A DNA stretch of 64,000 nucleotides from Salinibacterium sp. UTAS2018 (lineage in GTDB: Bacteria > Actinomycetota > Actinomycetes > Actinomycetales > Microbacteriaceae), in assembly GCF_004118935.1 (NCBI RefSeq), contig NZ_CP035375.1, positions 2,232,001-2,296,000 on the forward strand, in the 5' to 3' direction. Below, in pieces: positions 8,455-16,455 of this stretch (positions are counted from its first letter, which is position 1; every line of letters begins with the position of its first letter). The notes under the pieces were generated by a model. The model was not told where the DNA came from and made no database searches. It saw nothing but the letters and a program-made list of their open reading frames with translations. The position numbers and the translations under genes were made by a program.

Positions 8455-9621
8455 CTAGGCTCCCCACCCAGCCTGAACGCCACCCACGCGTTCTTCAGCG
8501 ATCTTCTGCTGGTAACCAGATGCCGCATAGGCGGCCATCGGGTCGGCCGGCAGGCCGCGCGACTCGCGCCACGCAGCGAGGTCAGCGCGCACGTCGGTGT
8601 AGAAGGCATCCATCAGAATTCCGTTGGCGCCGAGAACATCGCCGGCATCCTGGGCCGCGGTAAGCGCTGCCGAGTCGACGAGAAGCGCACGCGCCGTCAT
8701 CTCCTGCACGTTGAGCACCGAGCGCATTTGACCGGGAATCTTGTCTTCGACGTTGTGGCACTGGTCGAGCATGAAGGCCACACCGCTGTCGGCGCCGTAA
8801 CCGCCACCACGAACAACTTCGTAAATGATGCGGAACAACTGGAACGGGTCGGCGGCACCCACAATGAGGTCGTCATCGGCGTAGAAGCGTGAGTTGAAGT
8901 CGAACGAGCCGAGCTTGCCGACTCGCAGCAGCTGCATGACGATGAACTCGATGTTGGTACCGGGGGCATGGTGACCGGTGTCGAGGCACACGAGGGCACG
9001 CTCGCCGAGGGCAGTGACCTGCGCGAAGCTTGTTCCCCAGTCGGGAACATCCATGTGGTAAAACGAGGGCTCGAAGAACTTATATTCGAGCACCAGACGC
9101 TGCTCGTCGCTGAGGCGGGCGTAGATCTGCTCGAGCGAATCGGCGAGGCGATCTTGACGACCGCGGATGTCGGCCTGGCCGGGGTAGTTCGAGCCATCAG
9201 CGACCCAGATCTTGAGGTCACGTGAGCCAGTCTGATTCATCACATCGATGCACTCGAAGTGGTGATCGATGGCCTTTTGGCGAATTGTGGGGTCGACGTT
9301 GGTGAGCGAGCCGAACTTGTAGTCGTCTTCTTGGAAGGTGTTGGAGTTCACTGTTCCGAGGTCGACACCGTGGTCCTGGGCGAAGCTGCGGAGGGCGCTG
9401 TAGTCCTCAACCTTGTCCCACGGGATGTGCAGAGCCACGGTCGGCGACAGTGCCGTGTACTTGTTGACCTGGGCGGCATCCGCGATCTTCTCTTCGGGGG
9501 TGCGGGGAGTGCCGGGGGTACCGAAAACCTTGAACCGGGTTCCCGCGTTGCCGAAGGCCCACGAGGGGAGTTCGATGGCCTGCTCTTCGAGGCGGGATGC
9601 GATTGAACTGAAGCTGGTCAC
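8455..9621 (-). CDS. rhaI: L-rhamnose isomerase
   Basis: The 388-residue protein converts L-rhamnose to L-rhamnulose. It belongs to the TIM-barrel sugar-isomerase group of the Pseudomonas stutzeri type rather than the E. coli RhaA type. Metal-site segments are VLEYKFFEPSFYHMDVPDWG, LVCLDTGHHAPGTNIEF and FDFNSRFYADDDLIVG. The GTG at 9621 (VTSFSSIAS) is chosen because AAAGGA lies six bases before it; a longer frame reaching 9687 runs into the promoter. It is the first gene of the rhamnose operon, with a strong promoter and a LacI-type operator just upstream. Confidence 0.92.
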   Translation of the reverse strand: MTSFSSIASRLEEQAIELPSWAFGNAGTRFKVFGTPGTPRTPEEKIADAAQVNKYTALSPTVALHIPWDKVEDYSALRSFAQDHGVDLGTVNSNTFQEDDYKFGSLTNVDPTIRQKAIDHHFECIDVMNQTGSRDLKIWVADGSNYPGQADIRGRQDRLADSLEQIYARLSDEQRLVLEYKFFEPSFYHMDVPDWGTSFAQVTALGERALVCLDTGHHAPGTNIEFIVMQLLRVGKLGSFDFNSRFYADDDLIVGAADPFQLFRIIYEVVRGGGYGADSGVAFMLDQCHNVEDKIPGQMRSVLNVQEMTARALLVDSAALTAAQDAGDVLGANGILMDAFYTDVRADLAAWRESRGLPADPMAAYAASGYQQKIAEERVGGVQAGWGA

Positions 9622-9701
9622 TGCTGGGTCCTTTGTTCTGCGGAGTGCCGCGTCTCGCCCTCCGATGCGGAGAACGAGACGCCTCACTCATCAACTCGTC
9701 A

Positions 9702-9715
9702 TTGAATCGTTTTAA
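9702..9715. promoter_or_regulatory. LacI-type operator at the rhaI start site
   Basis: TTGAATCGTTTTAA (reverse strand TTAAAACGATTCAA) covers about +6 to +19 of the rhaI promoter, a classic roadblock position. It shares CGnTTCAA with the sites at 9779, 18839 and 18982. Confidence 0.75.
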
Positions 9716-9727
9716 GTCGTTCCCACG

Positions 9728-9757
9728 AGAATACGTTCTTTTGCCTCATTCCGTCAA
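9728..9757 (-). promoter_or_regulatory. Promoter of the rhaI-rhaEW-rhaB operon
   Basis: On the minus strand, TTGACG (9757-9752) and TATTCT (9733-9728) are separated by 18 bases, giving a predicted start near 9721. The -10 hexamer is identical to that of the importer promoter at 18862-18890. Confidence 0.75.
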
Positions 9758-9778
9758 GAACTGGCGAATCGTGGCACA

Positions 9779-9792
9779 ATTGAACGATTCAA
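9779..9792. promoter_or_regulatory. LacI-type operator upstream of the regulator gene
   Basis: ATTGAACGATTCAA, extended by one more T at 9793, is a near-perfect inverted repeat (ATTGAA-CGA-TTCAAT). It lies 38 bases before the regulator gene and upstream of the divergent rhaI promoter. Its centre is about 77 bp from that of the 9702 site, so it may serve autorepression and looping. Confidence 0.7.
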
Positions 9793-9829
9793 TAAAATGG
9801 GGCGATTTCGCCCTCAGGAATGGGATTCA

Positions 9830-10852
9830 ATGAGTACCGTTAGCGTCAAAGATGTCGCTCAGCACGCAGGCGTTTCCGTCGGAACGGTCTCGAACGTCAT
9901 GAACCATCCGGCCAAGGTCGCGCCGGCCACCGTCAAGAAGGTGCAGCGGGCCATCGAGGCCCTCGGGTTCGTTCGCAACGACGCCGCCCGCCAACTGCGC
10001 GATGGCCACAGCAAAACGGTAGGCCTCGTCGTCCTCGACGTGCGCAACCCCTTTTTCACGGATGTCGCTCGCGGTGCCGAAACCCGCGCTGGTAAAGAGG
10101 GACTTTCGATCATCTTGGGCAACAGCGACGAAGACCCTTCGCGCGAGCTCGCCTATCTCGACCTCTTTGAACAGCAACGTTCCCACGGCGTCCTGATCTC
10201 GCCGATCGGTGAGATCACGCCACGGTTGACGGCGCTGCGTGATCGCGGCATTCCTGCCGTTCTTGTCGACCGGGCAAGCCCCGACCGCAGCTTCAGTTCG
10301 GTCACAGTGGATGACGTGGCAGGCGGACGAATGGCCGTGAAGCATTTGATCGCCGAGGGCCGAACGCGCATAGTGTTCGTCGGTGGCCCGCTCTCGATCC
10401 ACCAAGTCGCCGACCGTCTCGAGGGCGCGCGTCTGGCCGTGCGCGAACATGATGACGTCACCCTTGAAGTGATTGACCTTGAGTCGCTCAGTGTCATCGC
10501 GGGCCGTAAGGCGGGAGCGAGTATCGCAGCGCGTACCGAACGGCCCGACGCCGTTTTCGCCGCCAATGACTTGGTAGCCATGGGCGTTTTGCAAGCGCTC
10601 ATGCTCCAGGGGTCGGATGTGCGGGTTCCCGAAGACATCGCCCTTATCGGCTACGACGACATCGACTTTGCCTCGGCTGCCGTGGTCCCGCTGTCGTCGA
10701 TCCGTCAACCAGCAGGCATGATCGGGCACACCGCGCTAGAGATTTTGCTGGAAGAAGTCGAAGCGCCCGACATGGCCGCGCGCCACGTCGTCTTCCAGCC
10801 GGAGCTGGTTGTACGCCGCTCCACCTCAGCAAGCGCTATCGACTCGATGTAG
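9830..10852 (+). CDS. rhaR: LacI family transcriptional regulator of rhamnose use
   Basis: The 340-residue protein has an N-terminal LacI helix-turn-helix and hinge (VSVKDVAQHAGVSVGTVSNVMN, then LGFVRNDAARQLRDG) and a periplasmic-binding-protein-like sensor domain (TVGLVVLDVRNPFFTDVARG; VFAANDLVAMGVLQAL; LIGYDDIDFA). The ATG at 9830 is preceded by CAGGAATGG. It is divergent from the rhamnose operon, and LacI-type palindromes stand at that operon, at the sugar importer and at the rhamnosidase. It therefore most likely represses all three and is released by rhamnose or an intermediate. The target set is inferred from the shared operators. Confidence 0.88.
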   Translation: MSTVSVKDVAQHAGVSVGTVSNVMNHPAKVAPATVKKVQRAIEALGFVRNDAARQLRDGHSKTVGLVVLDVRNPFFTDVARGAETRAGKEGLSIILGNSDEDPSRELAYLDLFEQQRSHGVLISPIGEITPRLTALRDRGIPAVLVDRASPDRSFSSVTVDDVAGGRMAVKHLIAEGRTRIVFVGGPLSIHQVADRLEGARLAVREHDDVTLEVIDLESLSVIAGRKAGASIAARTERPDAVFAANDLVAMGVLQALMLQGSDVRVPEDIALIGYDDIDFASAAVVPLSSIRQPAGMIGHTALEILLEEVEAPDMAARHVVFQPELVVRRSTSASAIDSM

Positions 10853-10881
10853 CCGCGGCGCGGGATGATCGGGGCCGAACG

Positions 10882-12090
10882 CTACCAGGTGACGTTAACC
10901 GGTGGCGCTTCGTAGGTGGGCAGGTATGACGCGAGCGGGTAGGGTGACTCGAACTCGGCATCGATCAGCGTGAGGTCGGGCACGCGCGTCAAGAGCTGTG
11001 TGAGTGCTTCGGTAATCTGCACGCGCGCGAACTGCTGCCCGACACAACCGTGGGGGCCGTGACTGAAGCCGAGGTGGCCGGCAGAGTCGCGCGTGATGTC
11101 GAAGGTCGAGGGGTCGTCGAACCGCTCCGGGTCACGGTTAGCGCCCACCGGGGAAACCGTCACGGATTGCCCCTTCGGGATCGTCACGCCCTGAATTTCC
11201 ATGTCCTCAAGTGCTGTCCGGCTGAAGACGGTGAGGAACATCGTGTTGTAGCGCACGAGCTCTTCAATTGCGCCCGGCAGAAGTTCGGGTTCGCGCTTGA
11301 GCAGTTCCCACTGTTCCGGGTGCTTCAAGAGTGTCAAGACCGACATCGAGATCATGTACGCCACAGAGTCGCGACCGGAGACGGACAGCACCCACGCGAG
11401 TCCTTCTACTTCGGCAGCAGTGAGGTCAGAGGCGATGAGGTCGCTAAAGACGTTGTCGCCGGGGGAGAGGCGGACGAGTTCGAGAAGTTCGCGGATGACA
11501 TCGAACTTGCGCTGCGTCGTGGTCGGCTTAGCGAAGGTATCGCCGAAGAGTTGCACGTGGCTGTCGGGGACACCGAGAACGAGGCAGTGGCTCCGCACCG
11601 AGATGGGGGCGGCGAGGTCGTTGGTCACATTGCCGGGGTTGGGGCCGGCAAGGAAGGCGTCGAGTGTTTCGGTGACGAAACCGCGCACCGCTTCACGACG
11701 TCCGCGGGCGGCCTTCACCGAGAAGCGAGCGGTGACCGAACGGCGGATGCGACGGTGCTGGTCTCCATCGAGAGAGAGGATGTCGGCGACGGCCAGGGCA
11801 TCCTTCGCTCGCTGATCGACGTCGTGGACTTCGCCCTCGGGTGGTCCTAGGAGAAAGCGGCGAGGGTTCTGCGTAAAGCGCGGATCTTCGAGCACTGCCT
11901 GCGCCATCCCGAACTGGGTGACGAGCAGGCCTTCGTGGTCATCGGCGAAACGAATCGGCGTGGCCGGGCCATTCTCGCGGAATTCGGCGAGAGCCGGGGT
12001 GGGAACGTGCGGGTTGCCGTCGAGCGGAAGTGCCGAGGAGCGCCCGGTGAAGGGGCATACTCCGGCGGCGGCAGCGGGGGTGGTTGTCAT
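10882..12090 (-). CDS. Cytochrome P450
   Basis: This 402-residue soluble bacterial P450 has the heme-thiolate loop FSHGPHGCVGQQFAR (F-x-x-G-x-x-x-C-x-G), the ExxR helix within AIEELVRYN, and an I helix reading VSGRDSVAYMIS. In the I helix the usual acid-Thr pair is Asp-Ser, which is uncommon but known. It oxidises an unknown small molecule with electrons delivered by the adjacent ferredoxin and reductase. The start overlaps the reductase stop by four bases (ATGA) and has AGGAGGAC upstream; a longer frame reaching 12351 lies inside the reductase gene. The setting in a rhamnoside-use region suggests a plant-derived substrate, which is inference. Confidence 0.92.
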   Translation of the reverse strand: MTTTPAAAAGVCPFTGRSSALPLDGNPHVPTPALAEFRENGPATPIRFADDHEGLLVTQFGMAQAVLEDPRFTQNPRRFLLGPPEGEVHDVDQRAKDALAVADILSLDGDQHRRIRRSVTARFSVKAARGRREAVRGFVTETLDAFLAGPNPGNVTNDLAAPISVRSHCLVLGVPDSHVQLFGDTFAKPTTTQRKFDVIRELLELVRLSPGDNVFSDLIASDLTAAEVEGLAWVLSVSGRDSVAYMISMSVLTLLKHPEQWELLKREPELLPGAIEELVRYNTMFLTVFSRTALEDMEIQGVTIPKGQSVTVSPVGANRDPERFDDPSTFDITRDSAGHLGFSHGPHGCVGQQFARVQITEALTQLLTRVPDLTLIDAEFESPYPLASYLPTYEAPPVNVTW

Positions 12091-13319
12091 GACTGTCCTC
12101 CTAGAGGGGCGGTCGAAGGTGTGGTGGTTGTCGCTGGGGCGGGAGTGCCCGAGAGGGTGGCATCGACGGCTGGCCTGGCCTGCCGAAAGTCGCGGGACAT
12201 GTTGCTGGCGACGACTCCGTGGGGGAGCCCATCGAGCATGCTGAGGGCTACGAAGTCTCCGCTTTCGCGGTCGCCGTGCGTCGTGACGAGTTCGGCCTCT
12301 GCGGGGAATCGCCCGTAGGCCTGAAAACGGACGCCGTAGAGCTCGCTCCAAAAGAAAGGAACCGGGGGTTCAGCCTTCTCGCCCGTAGCGATGTGGCGTG
12401 CAACGGCTTGACTGTGTTGGAGCGCTGTCAGTTGGTGCTCGTCAGGGAGCCAGCGGCCGGTGCGAGAGTCGTGCCAGGCGGCGACGTCGCCGACGGCATA
12501 GATGTTTTCCGCGCACTGTCCGTGCGAGTCACAGTTCAGTGCTGGGGAGGTGGTGAGGCCGCTCGATTCGAGCCACTCCACATTCGGGATGGCGCCAACA
12601 GCGGCGACAACGGTGTCAGCGTCGAGCTGCTCACCCGAGGTTAGAGTCACGTGGGCCGTCGTGCCGTCGTGCGTGATCGAGGCGACGCCCTCAGCTAAAC
12701 GCAACTCAACATCATTCTGCGCGTGAAGTCGTTCGAGACGTTGTGTCAACAGATCGCGAACCGAACCCAACGTCAGGGCCCCGGAGCGGCCGACGATTGT
12801 CACGGCGCACCCCTTCTTGCGAGCCGCCGCGGCGATTTCTGAACCGAGAACTCCGGAGCCAATGACAACGACGGAGCGGGAGTTTTCGAGGCGTTCGCGA
12901 AGCAGCACCGAGTCTTCGCGAGTGCGCAACGTGAGCGCTACGTGGTCTGGGTCGACGCTGGCCGGTAGCTGGCGAGCCCGGGCACCGGTGGCGATCACAA
13001 GCGCGCCGTAAGAAATGTCGCCGCGGCTCGTGGAGACACTGCGCTCGGCCGTGTTCAGCGCGTGAGCGGTCACGTCAGTGTGGAGGTCGATGCTGGCACG
13101 CTCCGCTGCACCGTCGGTGAAGATATCTGCCTTCTCCGATTCCCATTCCCCGAGCAATACGTGCTTCGAGAGCGGAGGGCGATTGTAGGGTGCTGAGGTC
13201 TCGTTGCCGAGCACGGTGATCGAGCCCGTAAAGCCTTCGTGGCGCAACGACTCTGCTGTGGCGCATCCGGCGGTCGAGGCGCCGATAATCAGCACATCAG
13301 GGTGCGACTTCAGTTCCAC
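12087..13319 (-). CDS. FAD-dependent ferredoxin reductase (P450 electron transfer)
   Basis: The 410-residue protein belongs to the putidaredoxin/rhodocoxin reductase group. An FAD-binding Rossmann motif (VLIIGASTAGCATAESL) is followed by NRPPLSKHVLLG, an NAD(P)-binding motif (VVVIGSGVLGSEIAAAARKKG) and the FAD segment ENIYAVGDVAAW. It passes electrons from NAD(P)H to the small ferredoxin encoded three bases upstream, and the P450 gene overlaps its end. The three genes thus form a complete class I P450 system in one transcript. Confidence 0.92.
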   Translation of the reverse strand: MELKSHPDVLIIGASTAGCATAESLRHEGFTGSITVLGNETSAPYNRPPLSKHVLLGEWESEKADIFTDGAAERASIDLHTDVTAHALNTAERSVSTSRGDISYGALVIATGARARQLPASVDPDHVALTLRTREDSVLLRERLENSRSVVVIGSGVLGSEIAAAARKKGCAVTIVGRSGALTLGSVRDLLTQRLERLHAQNDVELRLAEGVASITHDGTTAHVTLTSGEQLDADTVVAAVGAIPNVEWLESSGLTTSPALNCDSHGQCAENIYAVGDVAAWHDSRTGRWLPDEHQLTALQHSQAVARHIATGEKAEPPVPFFWSELYGVRFQAYGRFPAEAELVTTHGDRESGDFVALSMLDGLPHGVVASNMSRDFRQARPAVDATLSGTPAPATTTTPSTAPLGGQS

Positions 13320-13322
13320 GAT

Positions 13323-13514
13323 TTACTCGTGAATGGTGATCGCGCGTGCGGGGCACAGCGCGGCGGAGCGTCGAGCGGCGGCGTAGCGAGATTCGTCAGG
13401 CTCAGCGTTGAGCAGCAACACGATTCCGTCGTCGTCCTGGTCGAAAAGGTCTTCTGCCGTGAGAACGCACTGGCCGGCACCGACGCAAGCAGCGGCATCA
13501 ATTTCGATTTTCAT
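13323..13514 (-). CDS. Small [3Fe-4S]/[4Fe-4S] ferredoxin (P450 partner)
   Basis: This 63-residue ferredoxin has the Cys pattern CVGAGQC ... CP with only three cysteines and Ala at the variable position. This is typical of actinobacterial P450-associated ferredoxins that mostly hold a 3Fe-4S cluster. The ATG at 13514 (MKIEIDAAACVG) follows AGGAG at good distance; the longer open frame upstream is not supported. The reductase gene follows three bases downstream. Confidence 0.93.
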   Translation of the reverse strand: MKIEIDAAACVGAGQCVLTAEDLFDQDDDGIVLLLNAEPDESRYAAARRSAALCPARAITIHE

Positions 13515-13579
13515 GGGAACTCCTGTGTTCGGTTTCGTGCTGAGGTGCAGTGAGGGTGCTGTGGTTGAGGGCGCGGTGG

Positions 13580-14548
13580 TTAGGGGGTGCCGACGATGTC
13601 GTGCCCGAGCAAGATAGTGCGCCCGCCGATGATCCATTCGGTCAGAACAACGCCGTCCTTGGTCGTGGCAATACCGTGTGGGCTATTGATCTGGCCGGGG
13701 ATGACTGCCGGGCGCAGCAGGTTGTCGCTGTCGCCTTCGTTCGGCCAGGCGCCAACGCGCTCGCGAGGGGAGCGGTTCAGCAGATCCGTCACGGTGTCGT
13801 CGGATGCCACAGCGATCAGGCCGCCGAACAGCTCGGTGACAATAAGACGGTTGTCATACACGGTGATTGAGCTCGGGCTCGTGATGAGGGGGCTGCGCAG
13901 CTCGCGAACGTACGCGCCGGTGAGGTCGAACCAGACCAAGCGTTCATTCGAGCGGTCGGCGACGACCACGAGGGTCTCGTCGCCGCGATCTTCGAGCGCG
14001 ATACCGTGCGGGCAATCGAAGGCTTGGCCAGAGGCTGAGCCATCGATCGTCAGGGTAATGCGACCGTCTTCGAGGCGGTGCACCAGCGAGTGACCGTAGC
14101 CATCCGCCACCCAGAGCACGGAACCGGCCGGATCGGTGATGCCGCGCTCCACAGCGAGAGCGGTGGGTCGCCAGCCGACGACGTGCGCTGTCGTGCGGTC
14201 GTCGGGGCCGACATCCGTCAGTTCCTTCGCGTCGACGTCAAAGAGGAAGAGCCCGCCGCCGTCAGCCTCGACGCCGATGTCGGCGAGCCAGACTGCAGAG
14301 CTAGAAGCACCGGGGTCGGTGGCCATGCCGTGGTAGATGCCTGCGCCACAGGGGAGCGTGGTCACGGAGCCGTCGGGCGTGATCACGCTGACGTGTGCGC
14401 TGCCCGGAGTCGACACGACAATGCGGCCGTCTGCCAGCACTGCGGCGCCGGAATGCGACCACTCGGCGATCTGCGTGAGTTCAGGAGCAATTTCTCGCCA
14501 GCCGTTGCTCGACGCATCGGTGGTGCTGGTCGTGTGCAATGCCGACAT
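13580..14548 (-). CDS. SMP-30/NHL-type beta-propeller protein
   Basis: The 322-residue protein has repeated blades with DPAGSVLWVADGYGHSLV, DCPHGIALE, VVVADRSNERLVWF and NSPHGIATTKDG, as in SMP-30/gluconolactonase/NHL propellers. No signal peptide is visible, so it is cytoplasmic. Members include lactonases and lyases, but the exact reaction cannot be named. It is the first gene of the P450 operon (65 bases before the ferredoxin), so a role on the P450 substrate or product, for example hydrolysis of a lactone, is a reasonable guess. An AraC regulator is divergent to it. Confidence 0.75.
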   Translation of the reverse strand: MSALHTTSTTDASSNGWREIAPELTQIAEWSHSGAAVLADGRIVVSTPGSAHVSVITPDGSVTTLPCGAGIYHGMATDPGASSSAVWLADIGVEADGGGLFLFDVDAKELTDVGPDDRTTAHVVGWRPTALAVERGITDPAGSVLWVADGYGHSLVHRLEDGRITLTIDGSASGQAFDCPHGIALEDRGDETLVVVADRSNERLVWFDLTGAYVRELRSPLITSPSSITVYDNRLIVTELFGGLIAVASDDTVTDLLNRSPRERVGAWPNEGDSDNLLRPAVIPGQINSPHGIATTKDGVVLTEWIIGGRTILLGHDIVGTP

Positions 14549-14691
14549 CGTTGTCTACCCTTCAGGGCTGAATCCAGCCAAGTTCAATACTTCGATTTGA
14601 TCGCACATCGCGCACAACTGTTAGCAACCGCTGGTCACGGACTAGCATTTTTCGCGCTTAGTTGTGGGCGCGATGCTTTAGAGTTGCACGC

Positions 14692-15531
14692 ATGGACCGC
14701 TACGCGCTCACGGGAGTTCTCGGCGCCGATTCCCGCCGAATCGGGGCAGAATCCGTTGATGTGCCCGAGACGATCGAGCCACATGCTCACGATTTCGTCG
14801 AAATCGCCCTCGTCGTGAGCGGCCACGGCACGCACATCTCGCGCACGGGAACGGATGACGCGGTTGCGGGTTCGGTGTTCCTTGTGCGGCCGGGAAGCTG
14901 GCATTCGTTCGAGCCCATCACCACCATGACGGTGGTGAATGTGTACTTCGATGAGCGAGTGCTTTTCGAGCACTTGCCGTGGCTCTTTACTGATGCCACC
15001 TCGTCGCGGCGCCTGCTTTCAGCCGGCACCTCAAGTTGGACCGCACCGGCCGGTGTCTTCGGCGATGCCGTGGCCTGGGCGACATCGCTCGAGCAACGCC
15101 CGCAGGCGCCTTTCATGATCAGCGTGGGCCTGTTGACCTGCATCATGGCGGTGCTCACCGACTTCGGGGATCCGGATCGGGTGGAGCAGGTGGCGACCTC
15201 GTCGAGTGACCTGGTGTGGAGTGCCGTGGCACAGATCGTTGCTGATCCGGCCCACGAGTGGTCTGTGCCTGCCGTGGCCGCGGCGGCTAATCTCTCGCCC
15301 TCCCACTTCACGCGAATCTTTCGGCGTGAGCTGGGAACGTCTCCCGCACGCTTCGTCGCGCAGGTGCGGCTCGAGCGCGCGGCTCTGCTACTCGTGTCGA
15401 CCGATCTGGCGGTTGCGCGCGTGGGGGAGCAAGCCGGGATCGACGACGCGAACTACTTTGCTCGCATCTTTCGCAGTGCCTACGGCATCAGCCCCAAGGA
15501 GTACCGGGCGGGAATCCACCTTCTCGACTGA
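14692..15531 (+). CDS. AraC family transcriptional regulator
   Basis: The 279-residue protein has an N-terminal cupin sensor domain (EPHAHDFVEIALVVSGHGTH, GSVFLVRPGSWHSFE) and a C-terminal double helix-turn-helix (SVPAVAAAANLSPSHFTRIF; VARVGEQAGIDDANYFARIF; YGISPKEYRAG). The ATG at 14692 stands seven bases after a TAGAGT -10 box (14679-14684), so the mRNA is probably leaderless or nearly so. It is divergent from the P450/SMP-30 operon and most likely activates it; the sensed compound is unknown. A terminator follows the gene. Confidence 0.88.
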   Translation: MDRYALTGVLGADSRRIGAESVDVPETIEPHAHDFVEIALVVSGHGTHISRTGTDDAVAGSVFLVRPGSWHSFEPITTMTVVNVYFDERVLFEHLPWLFTDATSSRRLLSAGTSSWTAPAGVFGDAVAWATSLEQRPQAPFMISVGLLTCIMAVLTDFGDPDRVEQVATSSSDLVWSAVAQIVADPAHEWSVPAVAAAANLSPSHFTRIFRRELGTSPARFVAQVRLERAALLLVSTDLAVARVGEQAGIDDANYFARIFRSAYGISPKEYRAGIHLLD

Positions 15532-15534
15532 TCG

Positions 15535-15572
15535 ACGTCAGTGCAGATTAACCACGTCAGTGCAGCTTAACG
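15535..15572 (+). repeat. Two tandem 19-bp direct repeats
   Basis: ACGTCAGTGCAGATTAACC (15535-15553) is followed directly by ACGTCAGTGCAGCTTAACG (15554-15572), differing at two positions. The pair sits between the araC stop and the terminator hairpin. Function unknown; it may be a local duplication. Confidence 0.7.
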
Positions 15573-15610
15573 ACGTATGGGTGCCGCCCCGAAGGACAGC
15601 ACCCATACGT
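15573..15610. terminator. Bidirectional terminator between araC and the importer operon
   Basis: Arms ACGTATGGGTGC (15573-15584) and GCACCCATACGT (15599-15610) form a perfect 12-bp stem with a 14-base loop, between convergent gene ends. Confidence 0.8.
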
Positions 15611-15624
15611 GGTGGTTATGCGGA

Positions 15625-16455
15625 TTAGCCCTTGACGGCGCCACTCGTCATACCGGCCACGATCTGCCGCTGGAAGAAGATGTACATAATCAGGGGTGGG
15701 ATCGTGATGAGAAGAATGTTCGTAAACAGCAGGTTCCACTGAGTATTGAACTGGCTCTGGAAGTTGTAGAGCGTCAGCTGCACGGTGGCGTTTTCGTCAC
15801 CGGGCAAGAAGTACAACGGGTTCTGGAAATCGTTGAAGACGAAGACTGCCTGCACCACGATCACCGTGACGATGACGCTCCGCAGCAGGGGGAACGCAAC
15901 CTGGAAGAAGAGCCGGATGGGCCCTGCTCCGTCGATGGTCGCCGCTTCGTCGAGTTCACGAGGGATGGCGGCAATGAAGGCACGGAACATCAGCACGGAG
16001 AACGAGAGTCCGAATGTGACCTCAATGAGGATCAAACCGGGGAGCGTTCCGAAGAGCTCGAGGCCCTGCAGCACCCAGATGGTCGGCACGACGGCCGGCG
16101 GGATGATGAGCCCAGCGAGAACCATGAGGTTGATCGCGGGGTTCCAGCGTGACTGGCGTCGCTGGAGTACCCAGCCCACCATGGCGGAAAACAGCACCAT
16201 GAGGGTGACGCTTGCCACTGTCAGCACGGTGGAGTTGATGAACGCCGTGATGAGCATGAAGTCGCGAGTTTGGATGACCTCCACGATGTTCTCGAAGAGA
16301 GCGAACTGCTCCGGCCAGGAAAACTCGAGGGCTGCAGACTCTTGGCGGGTCTTTGATGCCGTGATCAGGATGAAGGTGAACGGCACGAGGAACACGATGA
16401 CCGACGCGATGATTGCGAGGGTTCCGGTCAAGATCGAGCGGGTACGACGTTTCAT
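15625..16455 (-). CDS. CUT1 sugar ABC transporter permease (MalG-like)
   Basis: The 276-residue membrane protein has six predicted segments and the EAA loop PRELDEAATIDGAGPIRLFF that contacts the ATPase, as in MalG-type subunits. Its start overlaps the other permease gene by four bases. It forms the membrane channel together with that protein for a sugar delivered by the binding protein at 17481-18791. Because the operon stands under a RhaR-type operator and beside an alpha-L-rhamnosidase, the substrate is probably rhamnose or a rhamnoside. No ATPase gene is present. Confidence 0.9.
   Translation of the reverse strand: MKRRTRSILTGTLAIIASVIVFLVPFTFILITASKTRQESAALEFSWPEQFALFENIVEVIQTRDFMLITAFINSTVLTVASVTLMVLFSAMVGWVLQRRQSRWNPAINLMVLAGLIIPPAVVPTIWVLQGLELFGTLPGLILIEVTFGLSFSVLMFRAFIAAIPRELDEAATIDGAGPIRLFFQVAFPLLRSVIVTVIVVQAVFVFNDFQNPLYFLPGDENATVQLTLYNFQSQFNTQWNLLFTNILLITIPPLIMYIFFQRQIVAGMTSGAVKG

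Noticed and set aside
13580..15531. Rhamnose mutarotase or extra rhamnose genes in the P450 region
   Set aside because: None of the small frames there has the RhaM pattern; the region is fully taken by the propeller, ferredoxin and AraC genes.
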